A DNA stretch of 64,000 nt from Mesorhizobium sangaii (GTDB lineage Bacteria; Pseudomonadota; Alphaproteobacteria; Rhizobiales; Rhizobiaceae), in the NCBI RefSeq assembly GCF_014207355.1, contig NZ_JACHEF010000002.1:1170195-1234194 (forward strand). The letters are read 5' to 3'. Every line of letters starts with the position of its first letter. Position 1 is the stretch's first letter. Of this stretch, positions 34,965 to 43,467 are shown piece after piece. A model generated the notes under the pieces. That model was given only the letters and a program-made list of their open reading frames with translations, was not told the origin of the DNA and made no database searches. The position numbers and the translations under genes are program-made.

Positions 34965-37361
34965 ATGAATTATGCCAACTTTCCTCTCGACAAGAGGATG
35001 CCATTGCCGAATTCGGACGCAGGAGGCGGCGAAGACTTCATCGACATCGAGCGGCTGCTTGGCATGGCCGCACGGCAAGCCAAGGTGGTTGCCGTGTGCG
35101 CCATCATCGGTCTCTTTCTGGGCCTCCTCTATCTGCAGACCACGCCACCCCAATATCAGTCGGTCTCAAGCGTGCTGATCGACGAAGGCTTGAACAAGAT
35201 CGTCGATGACATCTCGGCGGCGTCGACAACCATGCAGACCGATTCCGCCATCCTGAGCCAGATCGAAATCCTGACCTCGACGCGGCTTGCCGCCGTGGTC
35301 GTCGACAAGCTGAAGCTCGACCAGAACGATGCCTTCATGAATCCACCCGTATCGGCTCTCGCGAAGGGCGTCGGTCTGGTCCGGAGTCTGATCCAGTATG
35401 TTCGCCCTAGCAGCCCTGTCATGCCGGGCGTTGGTGACATCAGCAAGCTCGACCCCGCCGCCCGCGATGCACTGATCGCCACGTCCAGTCGCGACTACGC
35501 GATTCTCAAGCTGCAGAGCGAGGTGCGGGCGGAGCGCACGGGGCGAAGCTACGTCATCGCCCTCGGCTATCAGTCAACGGATCCGGCCCTGGCCCATGCG
35601 ATCACCAAAGCCTATGCCGATGCCTATCTCGCCGATCAGCTCGATGCCAGCTTCGACGCCACCGAGCGGGCGGCGGTCTGGCTGCAGGGACGATTGACGG
35701 AATTGCGCGAGAGCTCGCAGGCGGCATCGCTCGCGGTCGAGAAATTCAGGGCCGAACATGGCCTGGCCGCCAACAGCGATGGCCAGCTGATGAGCGACAA
35801 GCAACTGTCCGATCTCAACGCCCAGCTCATCGTCGCGCAGGCCGACACCGCACGCGCCAGTGCCCGCTACCAGCAATACAAGGCGATTGTCGAAAGCGGC
35901 TCCGACAACGCGTTCAAGGATGCCGCCATATCCAGCGACCAGCCGAGCAGTTCGGTCATCGCGGCGCTCAAGACCCGCTACCTCACTGTCTCCAAGAGGC
36001 TGCAGGACGTCGAGGCGAATTTCGGCGCCCAGCATCCGCAGGCGGTGGCGCTGGCCAAGGAGAAGGCCGACATATCGACACAGATCTTCGGCGAACTGAA
36101 GCAGCTGACCGAAAGCTATCGCAACGAGTATGAAGTGGCGCTGGCGCGCGAGACCGCGCTCAGGGCCAATGTCGCGGCCGCACAAGGCAAGAGTTCCGTC
36201 GACAACCAGACGCAAGTCAAGCTGCGGGAACTCGATCAGCAGGCGACGGCGCTCACCACGCTCTATCAGACGTTCCTCGGCCGCTACGAGGAAGCCGCGC
36301 AGCAGCAATCCTTCCCGGTCGGCAAGATCCGCATCATCTCCGACGCCTCGATGCCGCTCGCCGCGTCAAGCCCACGCACGGTCATCGTGCTTGGACTTTC
36401 GCTGGTGCTTGGCACGCTGATGGGCGCCGGCTTCGGCGGCCTGAATGAATTCAACGAACGTTTCTTCAGGACCGGCGAGGAGGTGCGCGACCGCGTCGGT
36501 CTGAAATTCCTCGGCTATCTGCCGACGATCGGTGGCAAGCTCGGCAAGGAAGAAAAGCCGGGCGAGACCCAGGTGGATGCCAAGACCGCCAAATCGCTGT
36601 CGGCGGCCGAAAGGCGGGCGCGCATGCGGGTGAGTATCGATTCGCCTGCGTCGATGTTCTCCGAAACGCTGCGCAGCACCAAGATCGCCTTCGACGTCGT
36701 GATGGAAGGGCAAGGCAGCCGCGTCATCGGCGTCATCTCGGTGCTTCCCGGCGAGGGCAAGTCGACGGTCGCGGCAAATCTCGCTGGATTGCTTGCCGCC
36801 AACGGCGCCAAGACGCTGCTGATCGACGGCGACCTGCGCAACCCCGGCCTCAGCCGCGGCCTCGGCATGGAAGCCGAGCAAGGTTTGATGGAAGCCGTGG
36901 TCAACGGCCAGGCCTGGCAGTCCGTCGGCAAGATCGACCGGCAGACGAAGCTGGCAATCATCCCGGCCGTGCTGCGCGGGCACTTCTCGCACACCAGCGA
37001 ACTTCTCTCCTCGGCCGGGATGCGGCGCTTTGTCGAGAACGCCAAGGAGACCTTCGAATACATCGTCGTCGATCTGCCGCCGCTCGGACCGGTGGTCGAT
37101 GCCAAGGCGTTCGCGCCGCTGGTCGACGGGTTTGTGCTCGTCACCGAATGGGGGCGCACGCCCCGCGCGATGGTGAGGTCGATGCTGGAGTCCGAACCCT
37201 ATGTCGCCAACAAGATCATCGGCGCGGTGCTGAACAAGGTCGATCTGAAGAAGCTGGCCAAATATGGATCGTTTGGCGGCTCCGAGAAATTCTTCGATAA
37301 ATACTCGAGCTACTATCTGGAAAAGTCGGAAGTGCGCAGCAAGGCAAAGGCAACGGTCTGA
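34965..37361 (+). CDS. exoP: ExoP-like EPS co-polymerase and BY-type tyrosine kinase
   Basis: A 798-residue inner-membrane protein. A Wzz domain (residues ~25-500) is bounded by membrane segments near 45-62 and 465-485, with a periplasmic coiled coil between them. It is followed by a cytoplasmic tyrosine autokinase: Walker A VLPGEGKSTVAANL near residue 595, Walker A' LLIDGDLRNP near 620 and Walker B YIVVDLPPLG near 698. The C-terminal YSSYYLEKSE supplies autophosphorylated tyrosines. S. meliloti ExoP (786 residues) sets succinoglycan chain length. ATG 34965 is used rather than an upstream in-frame ATG lying in the repeat. Confidence 0.92.
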   Translation: MNYANFPLDKRMPLPNSDAGGGEDFIDIERLLGMAARQAKVVAVCAIIGLFLGLLYLQTTPPQYQSVSSVLIDEGLNKIVDDISAASTTMQTDSAILSQIEILTSTRLAAVVVDKLKLDQNDAFMNPPVSALAKGVGLVRSLIQYVRPSSPVMPGVGDISKLDPAARDALIATSSRDYAILKLQSEVRAERTGRSYVIALGYQSTDPALAHAITKAYADAYLADQLDASFDATERAAVWLQGRLTELRESSQAASLAVEKFRAEHGLAANSDGQLMSDKQLSDLNAQLIVAQADTARASARYQQYKAIVESGSDNAFKDAAISSDQPSSSVIAALKTRYLTVSKRLQDVEANFGAQHPQAVALAKEKADISTQIFGELKQLTESYRNEYEVALARETALRANVAAAQGKSSVDNQTQVKLRELDQQATALTTLYQTFLGRYEEAAQQQSFPVGKIRIISDASMPLAASSPRTVIVLGLSLVLGTLMGAGFGGLNEFNERFFRTGEEVRDRVGLKFLGYLPTIGGKLGKEEKPGETQVDAKTAKSLSAAERRARMRVSIDSPASMFSETLRSTKIAFDVVMEGQGSRVIGVISVLPGEGKSTVAANLAGLLAANGAKTLLIDGDLRNPGLSRGLGMEAEQGLMEAVVNGQAWQSVGKIDRQTKLAIIPAVLRGHFSHTSELLSSAGMRRFVENAKETFEYIVVDLPPLGPVVDAKAFAPLVDGFVLVTEWGRTPRAMVRSMLESEPYVANKIIGAVLNKVDLKKLAKYGSFGGSEKFFDKYSSYYLEKSEVRSKAKATV

Positions 37362-37475
37362 CGTTGTCCAAGTAGGCCCTTTCGAAAGCGCATTGCGTTG
37401 AAACAGGGCCGGTCGACGCGGCTTGATTCGTTACTTTATGCATCCCCCAAACGCCGCGCGCTTTGGGCGATGCAT

Positions 37476-37580
37476 TAGAGCAATTCCAGGAAAAGTGTGA
37501 AACGGTTTTCCGTCCGGAATTGCGTCAAAACAAAGCGTTAGAGCCGCTCGCCGTTTCCGTGAAATCGTGAACTGCTCTAG
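37476..37580 (+). repeat. Dispersed intergenic repeat, copy 3
   Basis: Near-identical to the inverted copy at 26721-26823. It fills the middle of the 352-base convergent gap 37362-37713, which otherwise contains a GC-rich inverted repeat near 37450-37470 and no gene. Confidence 0.85.
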
Positions 37581-37713
37581 GAGCAGTCAGCCTCCTGAAG
37601 CGCGTCAACCAGCCCGCTCCGCCGATCGGGCGATTCCTGTGGCAGTCGGCCGTCCGCTCTGGAAGGCCGTAGTGCCGAGCCGGCCTCGGAGGCCTGCGGA
37701 TGAACCATCGCGA

Positions 37714-38799
37714 CTACGCGGCCTTGAGCCGATAGCGGAAAACGGTGTGGTCGAGCAGCAGCCGGATGCGTGGTTCGGCCTCGGTCGCCACCAGCCAGCT
37801 TGCCGCGATCATTGTCGCGCCGACGACCACCATCGAGAAGAGATGCGGCAGTCCCGCGCGGATCAGGACGCCGAGCAGGGCCGCGCCGACGACGTCATGC
37901 AGGAGGTAGAGTGGATAGGTCATCAGGCCGATCCGGCGCCAGCCGCTCCAGGAGAGGTCGAGCCGAAGCGACCACGCCATCAGTCCGACCCCGGCGAGAA
38001 AGATGAGGATCGGCGGCGCGAACGGCATCTCTCGCCCGACCTTCAGGATGTGAACGTCGACCGAACTGGCGATCTGCAGCGCGCCGCCGCCCAGGAACAG
38101 GGCACAGAAGGCAAGGCGAGCCGTCGTCACCGCCTTGAAGCGCATCAGCCACAGCATGACGCCGGTCGCGAAGAAAACGCCGTGATGCACCAGCAAAAGG
38201 TCGAGCGTGCGTGTCTCGGCAAGGTCGGCCCAGCCGAGCGGGTAATAGAGGCACCAGAAAAGCGTGCTGACCAGCCCGATGGCGATCGCCACCAATTCCA
38301 TCTGATGGAAGCGGCCAAGCCGCAGCAAGGTCCAGACGATGGCATAGAAGGCGATCTCGATACCGAGCGTCCAGTAGACGCTGTCCACCCAGGGTGCGTA
38401 GGGAACGAACAGGCCGGTGCGAACCAGCCTGTCGACGGCCTCGGTCGGCCAGCTCAGGCCGACGATCAAGAGCACGACCGCGGTAACGGGCGCGCAGATC
38501 CAGACCGCCGGCGCCAGTCGTTTCACCCTTGCTTCGAAAAACCGCAGCGGCGTCGATGTCTCGGCGCTGAAGGCGATGACGAAGCCGCTGATGACGAAGA
38601 ATATCTGGACGCCGACCCAGCCGGATTCGACCCAGGCGCCTATCGCCGGCTGCGCGGCAATGCCACCCGTGGCGCGTGCCGAAACACCGTCCGGAAACGC
38701 CCACACCCAGAAGCCGTAGTGGTAGACCATGACCATGACGGCTGCGAGGAACCGCAGGATGTCGACGCCGCCAAATGTGATTTTCTTCTGCTGAGCCAT
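37714..38799 (-). CDS. Acyltransferase-3 family membrane protein (ExoZ/ExoH-like)
   Basis: A 361-residue membrane O-acyltransferase with about ten hydrophobic helices. The N-terminal family motif is ITFGGVDILRFLAAVMVMVYH, with the catalytic-type His after VYH; FFVISGFVIA lies near residue 70 and ARVKRLAPAVW near residue 88. Family members acetylate (ExoZ) or succinylate (ExoH) EPS sugars at the membrane; the donor cannot be read here. ATG 38799 is used. An operator-like palindrome lies 47 bases upstream and links it to the EPS regulon, though it stands alone as a transcript. Confidence 0.83.
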   Translation of the reverse strand: MAQQKKITFGGVDILRFLAAVMVMVYHYGFWVWAFPDGVSARATGGIAAQPAIGAWVESGWVGVQIFFVISGFVIAFSAETSTPLRFFEARVKRLAPAVWICAPVTAVVLLIVGLSWPTEAVDRLVRTGLFVPYAPWVDSVYWTLGIEIAFYAIVWTLLRLGRFHQMELVAIAIGLVSTLFWCLYYPLGWADLAETRTLDLLLVHHGVFFATGVMLWLMRFKAVTTARLAFCALFLGGGALQIASSVDVHILKVGREMPFAPPILIFLAGVGLMAWSLRLDLSWSGWRRIGLMTYPLYLLHDVVGAALLGVLIRAGLPHLFSMVVVGATMIAASWLVATEAEPRIRLLLDHTVFRYRLKAA

Positions 38800-38845
38800 A
38801 CCGCCTCGCCGGATGGCCCCCCGAGCAAGGGTGTAAGGTGGATTG

Positions 38846-38856
38846 CTGCATCGCAC
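38846..38856. promoter_or_regulatory. TGC-N3-GCA operator before the acyltransferase gene
   Basis: CTGC-ATC-GCAC (leftward GTGC-GAT-GCAG), 47 bases before the acyltransferase start. Read leftward, TTGTGC is a -35 candidate with TACACC 17 bases on. It is the rightmost of the ten sites. Confidence 0.55.
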
Positions 38857-38891
38857 AACAAAAGATTGCGGCGCCGACCGCGACGATTTTG

Positions 38892-40799
38892 CTAGACGCC
38901 GATCCCTCGCTCCTTCAGGGCAGCGGTGATTTCGTCGAGAATCAGCGGATCGTCGATGGTCGCCGGCATTGTCCATTCTTCCTTATCGGCGATCTTCTGC
39001 ATGGTGCCCCGCAGGATCTTGCCCGAGCGTGTCTTGGGCAGGCGCTTGATCGTCACCACCGTCTTGAAGGCAGCGACCGGGCCGATGCGTTCGCGCACCA
39101 GGCCGACCACTTCGCTCTCGATGACGCCGGTTTCGCGCGAAACGCCGGCATTCAGCACCACGAAGCCAAGCGGCACCTGGCCCTTCATGGTATCGGCGAT
39201 GCCGATGACGGCGCATTCGGCGACATCGGGATGGGCGGAAAGCACTTCCTCCATGGCGCCGGTCGACAACCGGTGCCCGGCGACATTGATGATGTCGTCG
39301 GTGCGGGCCATGACGTAGAGATAGCCGTCCTCGTCGACCATGCCGGCATCCGCCGTCTTGTAGAAGCCGGGGAACTCGTCGAGATAGGCCTGGCGGAACC
39401 GCGCATCGGCATTCCATAGCGTCGGCAGGCAGCCGGCCGGCAGCGGCAGCTTGACCACCACATTGCCCAGCGTGCCGCGCGGCACTTCGTGGCCGGCATC
39501 GTCAAGCACGCGAATGTCGTAGCCGGGCATCGGCACGCCGGGCGAGCCGTATTTCACCGGCAGGAGGCCGAGGCCGGCGGGGTTGATCGTCATCGGCGAG
39601 CCGGTCTCGGTCTGCCACCAATGGTCGACGACCGGCACGTTGAGCTTCTGCTCCGCCCATTTGATGGTTTCGGGGTCGGCGCGCTCGCCGGCCAGGAACA
39701 GCGTGCGGAATTTCGAAAGGTCGTATTTCGGAATGAACTCGCCCTTCGGATCCTGTCCCTTGATGGCCCGAAACGCGGTCGGCGCGGTGAACAGCGCGAT
39801 GACGCCATGCTCTGAGATCACCCGCCAGTAGGTGCCGGCATCGGGCGTGCCGATCGGCTTGCCTTCGAACAGCACGCTGGTGCAGCCATGCAGCAGCGGC
39901 CCATAGACGATGTAGGAATGGCCGACCACCCAGCCGACATCGGAGGCTGCCCAGAACACCTCGCCCGGTTTGACGCCGAACTCGTTTTCCATCGTCCATT
40001 TGAGCGCGACCATGTGGCCGCCATTGTCGCGCACGATGCCCTTGGGTTGGCCGGTCGTGCCCGATGTGTAGATGATGTAGAGCGGGTCGGTGGCAAGCAC
40101 CGGAACGCAGTCGACATTGGCGCCGGCGGCCCGTTCGCGGGCGACGGCATCGGCGTAGTCGATGTCGAAATGCTCCTTCAACTCGCAACGCAACTGGTCG
40201 CGCTGCAGGATCAGGCAGCCGTCCGGCTTGTGGCGGGAAATCTCGATCGCTCTGTCGAGCAATGGCTTGTAGGCAACGACGCGGCCCGGCTCTAGCCCGC
40301 AGGAGGCCGAAATGATCAGCTTCGGCTTGGCGTCGTCGATCCGGGTGGCAAGCTCATGCGAGGCAAAGCCGCCGAAGACGACCGAATGCACGGCGCCAAT
40401 GCGGGCGCAGGCCAGCATGGCAAAGGCGGCCTCCGGCACCATCGGCATGTAGATGATGACGCGGTCGCCCTTGCCGATGCCGCGGTTCTTCAGCACCGAG
40501 GTCAGCGCGACCACCTCGCGCTTCAGTTCGGCATAGGTGAACTTCCTGATCGTTCCGGTGATGGCGCTGTCATGGATCAGCGCGATCTGCTCGGCACGTC
40601 CGCCGGCGACGTGGCGGTCGACGGCATTGTAGCAGGTGTTGCAGGTGGCGCCGGTAAACCAGCGACCGTAGACGCCGGCCGTGGCATCGAACACCTTGTC
40701 ATAGGGCGAATACCAGTCGATGGCAGCAGCCGCCTCCGCCCAGAACTTTTCCGGATCGCGTTTCCAGCCGTCATAGACCTCGTGATAACGTGAAGCCAT
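38892..40799 (-). CDS. prpE: Propionyl-CoA synthetase (PrpE-like)
   Basis: A 635-residue AMP-forming acyl-CoA synthetase. Signature motifs are YIIYTSGTTGQPKGIVR near residue 245, WWQTETGSP near residue 380, DIINVAGHRLSTG near residue 497 and the acylated lysine in KTRSGKILRGT near residue 597. The N-terminal YHEVYDGWKRDPEKFW and overall length suit PrpE, which activates propionate; acetate is also possible. ATG 40799 is chosen over the open upstream frame. It is a single gene, probably unrelated to the EPS cluster, with 92 bases to the acyltransferase gene downstream. Confidence 0.9.
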   Translation of the reverse strand: MASRYHEVYDGWKRDPEKFWAEAAAAIDWYSPYDKVFDATAGVYGRWFTGATCNTCYNAVDRHVAGGRAEQIALIHDSAITGTIRKFTYAELKREVVALTSVLKNRGIGKGDRVIIYMPMVPEAAFAMLACARIGAVHSVVFGGFASHELATRIDDAKPKLIISASCGLEPGRVVAYKPLLDRAIEISRHKPDGCLILQRDQLRCELKEHFDIDYADAVARERAAGANVDCVPVLATDPLYIIYTSGTTGQPKGIVRDNGGHMVALKWTMENEFGVKPGEVFWAASDVGWVVGHSYIVYGPLLHGCTSVLFEGKPIGTPDAGTYWRVISEHGVIALFTAPTAFRAIKGQDPKGEFIPKYDLSKFRTLFLAGERADPETIKWAEQKLNVPVVDHWWQTETGSPMTINPAGLGLLPVKYGSPGVPMPGYDIRVLDDAGHEVPRGTLGNVVVKLPLPAGCLPTLWNADARFRQAYLDEFPGFYKTADAGMVDEDGYLYVMARTDDIINVAGHRLSTGAMEEVLSAHPDVAECAVIGIADTMKGQVPLGFVVLNAGVSRETGVIESEVVGLVRERIGPVAAFKTVVTIKRLPKTRSGKILRGTMQKIADKEEWTMPATIDDPLILDEITAALKERGIGV

Positions 40800-40913
40800 C
40801 CGACACCTCCCCAGGAATGTTTTTCTTCCCACCAGATAGCGCGCTCTAACCTTGGCCGCAAATGTGCGCCATTGTGTGGCCGGCATCGATCTGGCGCTTG
40901 GGGGCAAGCTGCG

Positions 40914-41711
40914 ATGAAATTGCGATATCGGATTGGAGCGGCCGTGCTGGCGGCGCTGTCATTGACGGTCGCGTCCGCCGCCTGGGCTGGCGATGCCGCG
41001 GCACGGCGCATCATCGGCTTTTCGCCCGACGGCAACTATTTCGCCTTCGAGCAATATGGAACGCTCGACGCCGGCGCTTCGAACTCCGGCTATTCGCAGA
41101 TCGACATCATCGACACCCGTACCGACGCCTTCGTTGGCGGCGAGCCGATCCTCGTCGTCGACGAGTCCGAGGAGGCGACACTGACCCTGGAGCAGGCAAG
41201 GGCACAGGCGGCTGCGAAGGCGGCTCCGATCCTTGCCAAACACGCCATCGCGTCGCGCGGCGAGCAGACGGCTTCCGACAAGTTCACCTTTCCCGATGAG
41301 ATGGTTGCCTACAACGACATTTCCCGCCTCGAGCAGGTGTCGCAGAATTGGCTTTCGCCGCTCTATGACCAACTCGACATTTCAACCATCCAGCTTGGCC
41401 AGATCCTGGCCAGCAGCACCGCCGACTGTTCAGCGAGTTTCGACGCCACGCAGCAAGGCGACATATCGGGCAAGGCGCTCGGCTTCCGACTGACGCTACA
41501 AGGGCAGGACGGCAAGCCGTTCAAGGTCCTGCACGAGGACAAGACCGTGCCGGGGTCGAGGAACTGCCCCACTTCCTACAGCCTGTCGGAATCCTACGAA
41601 CTCGCCCCGGCCGGCAAGCCGGCCGTGATTGTGGTGCTGGTCCAGCGCTTCAGCCAGGGCTTCGAGGGCCGTGACCGCCGCTTCATCGCGGTGACCGGCC
41701 AGCCGCGCTGA
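40914..41711 (+). CDS. Secreted DUF2259-like protein
   Basis: A 265-residue protein with a clear signal peptide (MKLRYRIGAAVLAALSLTVASAAWA) followed by RRIIGFSPDGNYFAFEQYG, typical of the predicted secreted DUF2259 family. A pair of cysteines (near residues 170 and 220) could form a disulfide. Function unknown; it should act in the periplasm. ATG 40914 is divergent from prpE with 114 bases between the starts. It is a monocistronic gene by appearance. Confidence 0.78.
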   Translation: MKLRYRIGAAVLAALSLTVASAAWAGDAAARRIIGFSPDGNYFAFEQYGTLDAGASNSGYSQIDIIDTRTDAFVGGEPILVVDESEEATLTLEQARAQAAAKAAPILAKHAIASRGEQTASDKFTFPDEMVAYNDISRLEQVSQNWLSPLYDQLDISTIQLGQILASSTADCSASFDATQQGDISGKALGFRLTLQGQDGKPFKVLHEDKTVPGSRNCPTSYSLSESYELAPAGKPAVIVVLVQRFSQGFEGRDRRFIAVTGQPR

Positions 41712-41725
41712 CAAAGTCGATTGCT

Positions 41726-41842
41726 CTAGATCGGCAAAGCCACAAGCATGAGGCCGATGCCGCCGAAGATCAAAATGGCTGTCGCCAGGGCTTTTCTGTG
41801 ACGTTCGAAGCTCGTCGGAGCCCGTTCCCAATTGTAACGCAT
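41726..41842 (-). CDS. Small single-span membrane protein (38 residues)
   Basis: A short leftward frame from ATG 41842 to TAG 41726. GGAGAG lies about 4-9 bases before the start. The N-terminus is charged (MRYNWERAPTSFERHRK) and is followed by one hydrophobic helix (ALATAILIFGGIGLML). The design (positive flank, then membrane segment) and good ribosome site support a real gene. I do not recognise it. It converges on the DUF2259-like gene, with the dihydroxyacetone operon downstream on the same strand. Confidence 0.62.
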   Translation of the reverse strand: MRYNWERAPTSFERHRKALATAILIFGGIGLMLVALPI

Positions 41843-42012
41843 ACGCTCTCTCCACAACTCCCGAGGAGTCTTTACCTTACTTAGGGGAAGAAAAGCAACG
41901 GTCTGGCGCGGGACGGCTCGTGTGCCCCCGCATCACGAAGAAGACTATTTCTGGACGGTACCTGCTGGAAGCCGGCGGCGGGCTGCATTCAAGCCGCCGG
42001 CTGACAGGAAGA

Positions 42013-42999
42013 TTACATGCCCCAGCGCAGCGCAGCGGTGTGCACCGGCGCATCCCAGAATGCGGTCGCTTCCGCGTCGAGCATGGTCAGCGTGATCGAG
42101 CAGCCGGCCATGTCGAGCGAGGTGACATAGGAGCCGACCAGCGAACGGGTCACCGTCACACCGTGCCTGTCGAAAATCCGCCGCGCGCTGTTGTACATCA
42201 GATAGAGCTCCATCGACGGCGTGCCGCCAAAACCGTTGACGAACAGCAGCGCCGGGCCCTTGGCTCGGTCGCCGAGATCGCCAAGGATCGCAGCGCAAAT
42301 CTCCTCGGCAATGGCGTCGGCGCTTTTCAAGGTATCGCGTCGCCTTCCGGGCTCGCCATGGATGCCGACGCCGAACTCCATCTCGCCATCGCCGATCTCG
42401 AAAGTCGGCTTGCCGGCGGCCGGCACGGTACAACTGGTCAGCGCCACGCCCATCGAGCGGGTAGCCGCGTTGACGCGTTCGCCCAGCGCCTTCAGCGGCG
42501 CCAGAGCCAGGCCATGCTCGGCCGCCGCGCCGACGATCTTTTCCACCACCACCGTACCGGCGACGCCGCGCCGGCCGGTCGTGTAGGACGAGTTCTCGAC
42601 GGCGACATCGTCATTGGTGACGATTTGCATGACGCCTTCCGACATTTCAGCCGCCATCTCGAAGTTCATCACGTCGCCCTCATAGTTCTTGACGATGAAC
42701 AGGCAGCCGGCGCCGGTGTCGACGGCTTCCGCCGCCGCCAGCATCTGGTCCGGTGTCGGCGAGGTGAACACCTGGCCGGGGCAGGCGGCGTCGAGCATGC
42801 CGTGACCGACAAAGCCGCCATGCAGCGGCTCGTGACCGGAGCCGCCGCCGGAGATCAGCGCCACCTTGCCCGGCTGCAAGGTCTTGCGGCGGACGAATTT
42901 GTGCTCGTCGCCAAGCACCAGGATGTCGGCATGGGCGGCAACGAAGCCGTCGAGGCTTTCGGTCAGCACCGTGTCCACCGAATTCATAAATTTCTTCAC
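42013..42999 (-). CDS. dhaK: Dihydroxyacetone kinase, DhaK subunit (PTS type)
   Basis: A 328-residue substrate-binding subunit. It has LISGGGSGHEPLHGGFVG near residue 48, IVKNYEGDVMNFEMA near residue 100 and the catalytic-histidine motif GVGIHGEPG near residue 213, where the His binds dihydroxyacetone as a hemiaminal. With DhaL-ADP and DhaM it makes dihydroxyacetone phosphate using PEP-derived phosphate. GTG 42999 follows GGAGGAG; an ATG four codons later is also possible. It is the last gene of the long minus-strand operon, after the 140-residue hypothetical protein. Confidence 0.92.
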   Translation of the reverse strand: MKKFMNSVDTVLTESLDGFVAAHADILVLGDEHKFVRRKTLQPGKVALISGGGSGHEPLHGGFVGHGMLDAACPGQVFTSPTPDQMLAAAEAVDTGAGCLFIVKNYEGDVMNFEMAAEMSEGVMQIVTNDDVAVENSSYTTGRRGVAGTVVVEKIVGAAAEHGLALAPLKALGERVNAATRSMGVALTSCTVPAAGKPTFEIGDGEMEFGVGIHGEPGRRRDTLKSADAIAEEICAAILGDLGDRAKGPALLFVNGFGGTPSMELYLMYNSARRIFDRHGVTVTRSLVGSYVTSLDMAGCSITLTMLDAEATAFWDAPVHTAALRWGM

Positions 43000-43044
43000 G
43001 GCCGTCTCCTCCCGAAATGGGCCCTGTCGAACCGCTCTAGCGGA

Positions 43045-43467
43045 TCAGCCACCCTTGCCGGTAATGCTGGTGATCTTTTGGATAAAATCATTCACTGCCC
43101 GATCGAGCGCAGCGTTCTGCTTGTCGTCGCCGAAATCCGGCACGATGAGCGAAACATGCCGCGTCTTGCGCATGCCTGCCGCGACAGACATTTTTCCCGG
43201 ATGCGCCTGATGGTAGGCGGCAAGAAACTGATCGCGCTCGACTGGGCTGAAATGGCAGACGGAAAAGATCGAAGGCAAATGCTTTGACGGAATCGGGATC
43301 GAATAGGCCGGGCTGGAAATCTGCGTGACGAAGCTGCGGTGCTTGCCGAGCGCATCGGCAAGCCGCTGGCGCATGCCGGACGGCCGCTGGTCGATGACGT
43401 GCGACAGGATCGTCTTGTAGGCGCGGATCGCCTCCTCGGAACCGGCTTCAGGTATCTTGTCGATCAT
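43045..43467 (-). CDS. Hypothetical protein, possible HTH, in the dha operon
   Basis: A 140-residue protein overlapping the Enzyme I gene by 4 bases and followed by dhaK, so it is almost certainly expressed with them. The middle region (MRQRLADALGKHRSFVTQIS, then SKHLPSIFSVCHFSPVERDQFLAAY) reads like a degenerate XRE-type helix-turn-helix. The C-terminal part is unassigned. It could be a regulator that senses PTS or Dha status, but I know of no characterised homologue. Confidence 0.6.
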   Translation of the reverse strand: MIDKIPEAGSEEAIRAYKTILSHVIDQRPSGMRQRLADALGKHRSFVTQISSPAYSIPIPSKHLPSIFSVCHFSPVERDQFLAAYHQAHPGKMSVAAGMRKTRHVSLIVPDFGDDKQNAALDRAVNDFIQKITSITGKGG

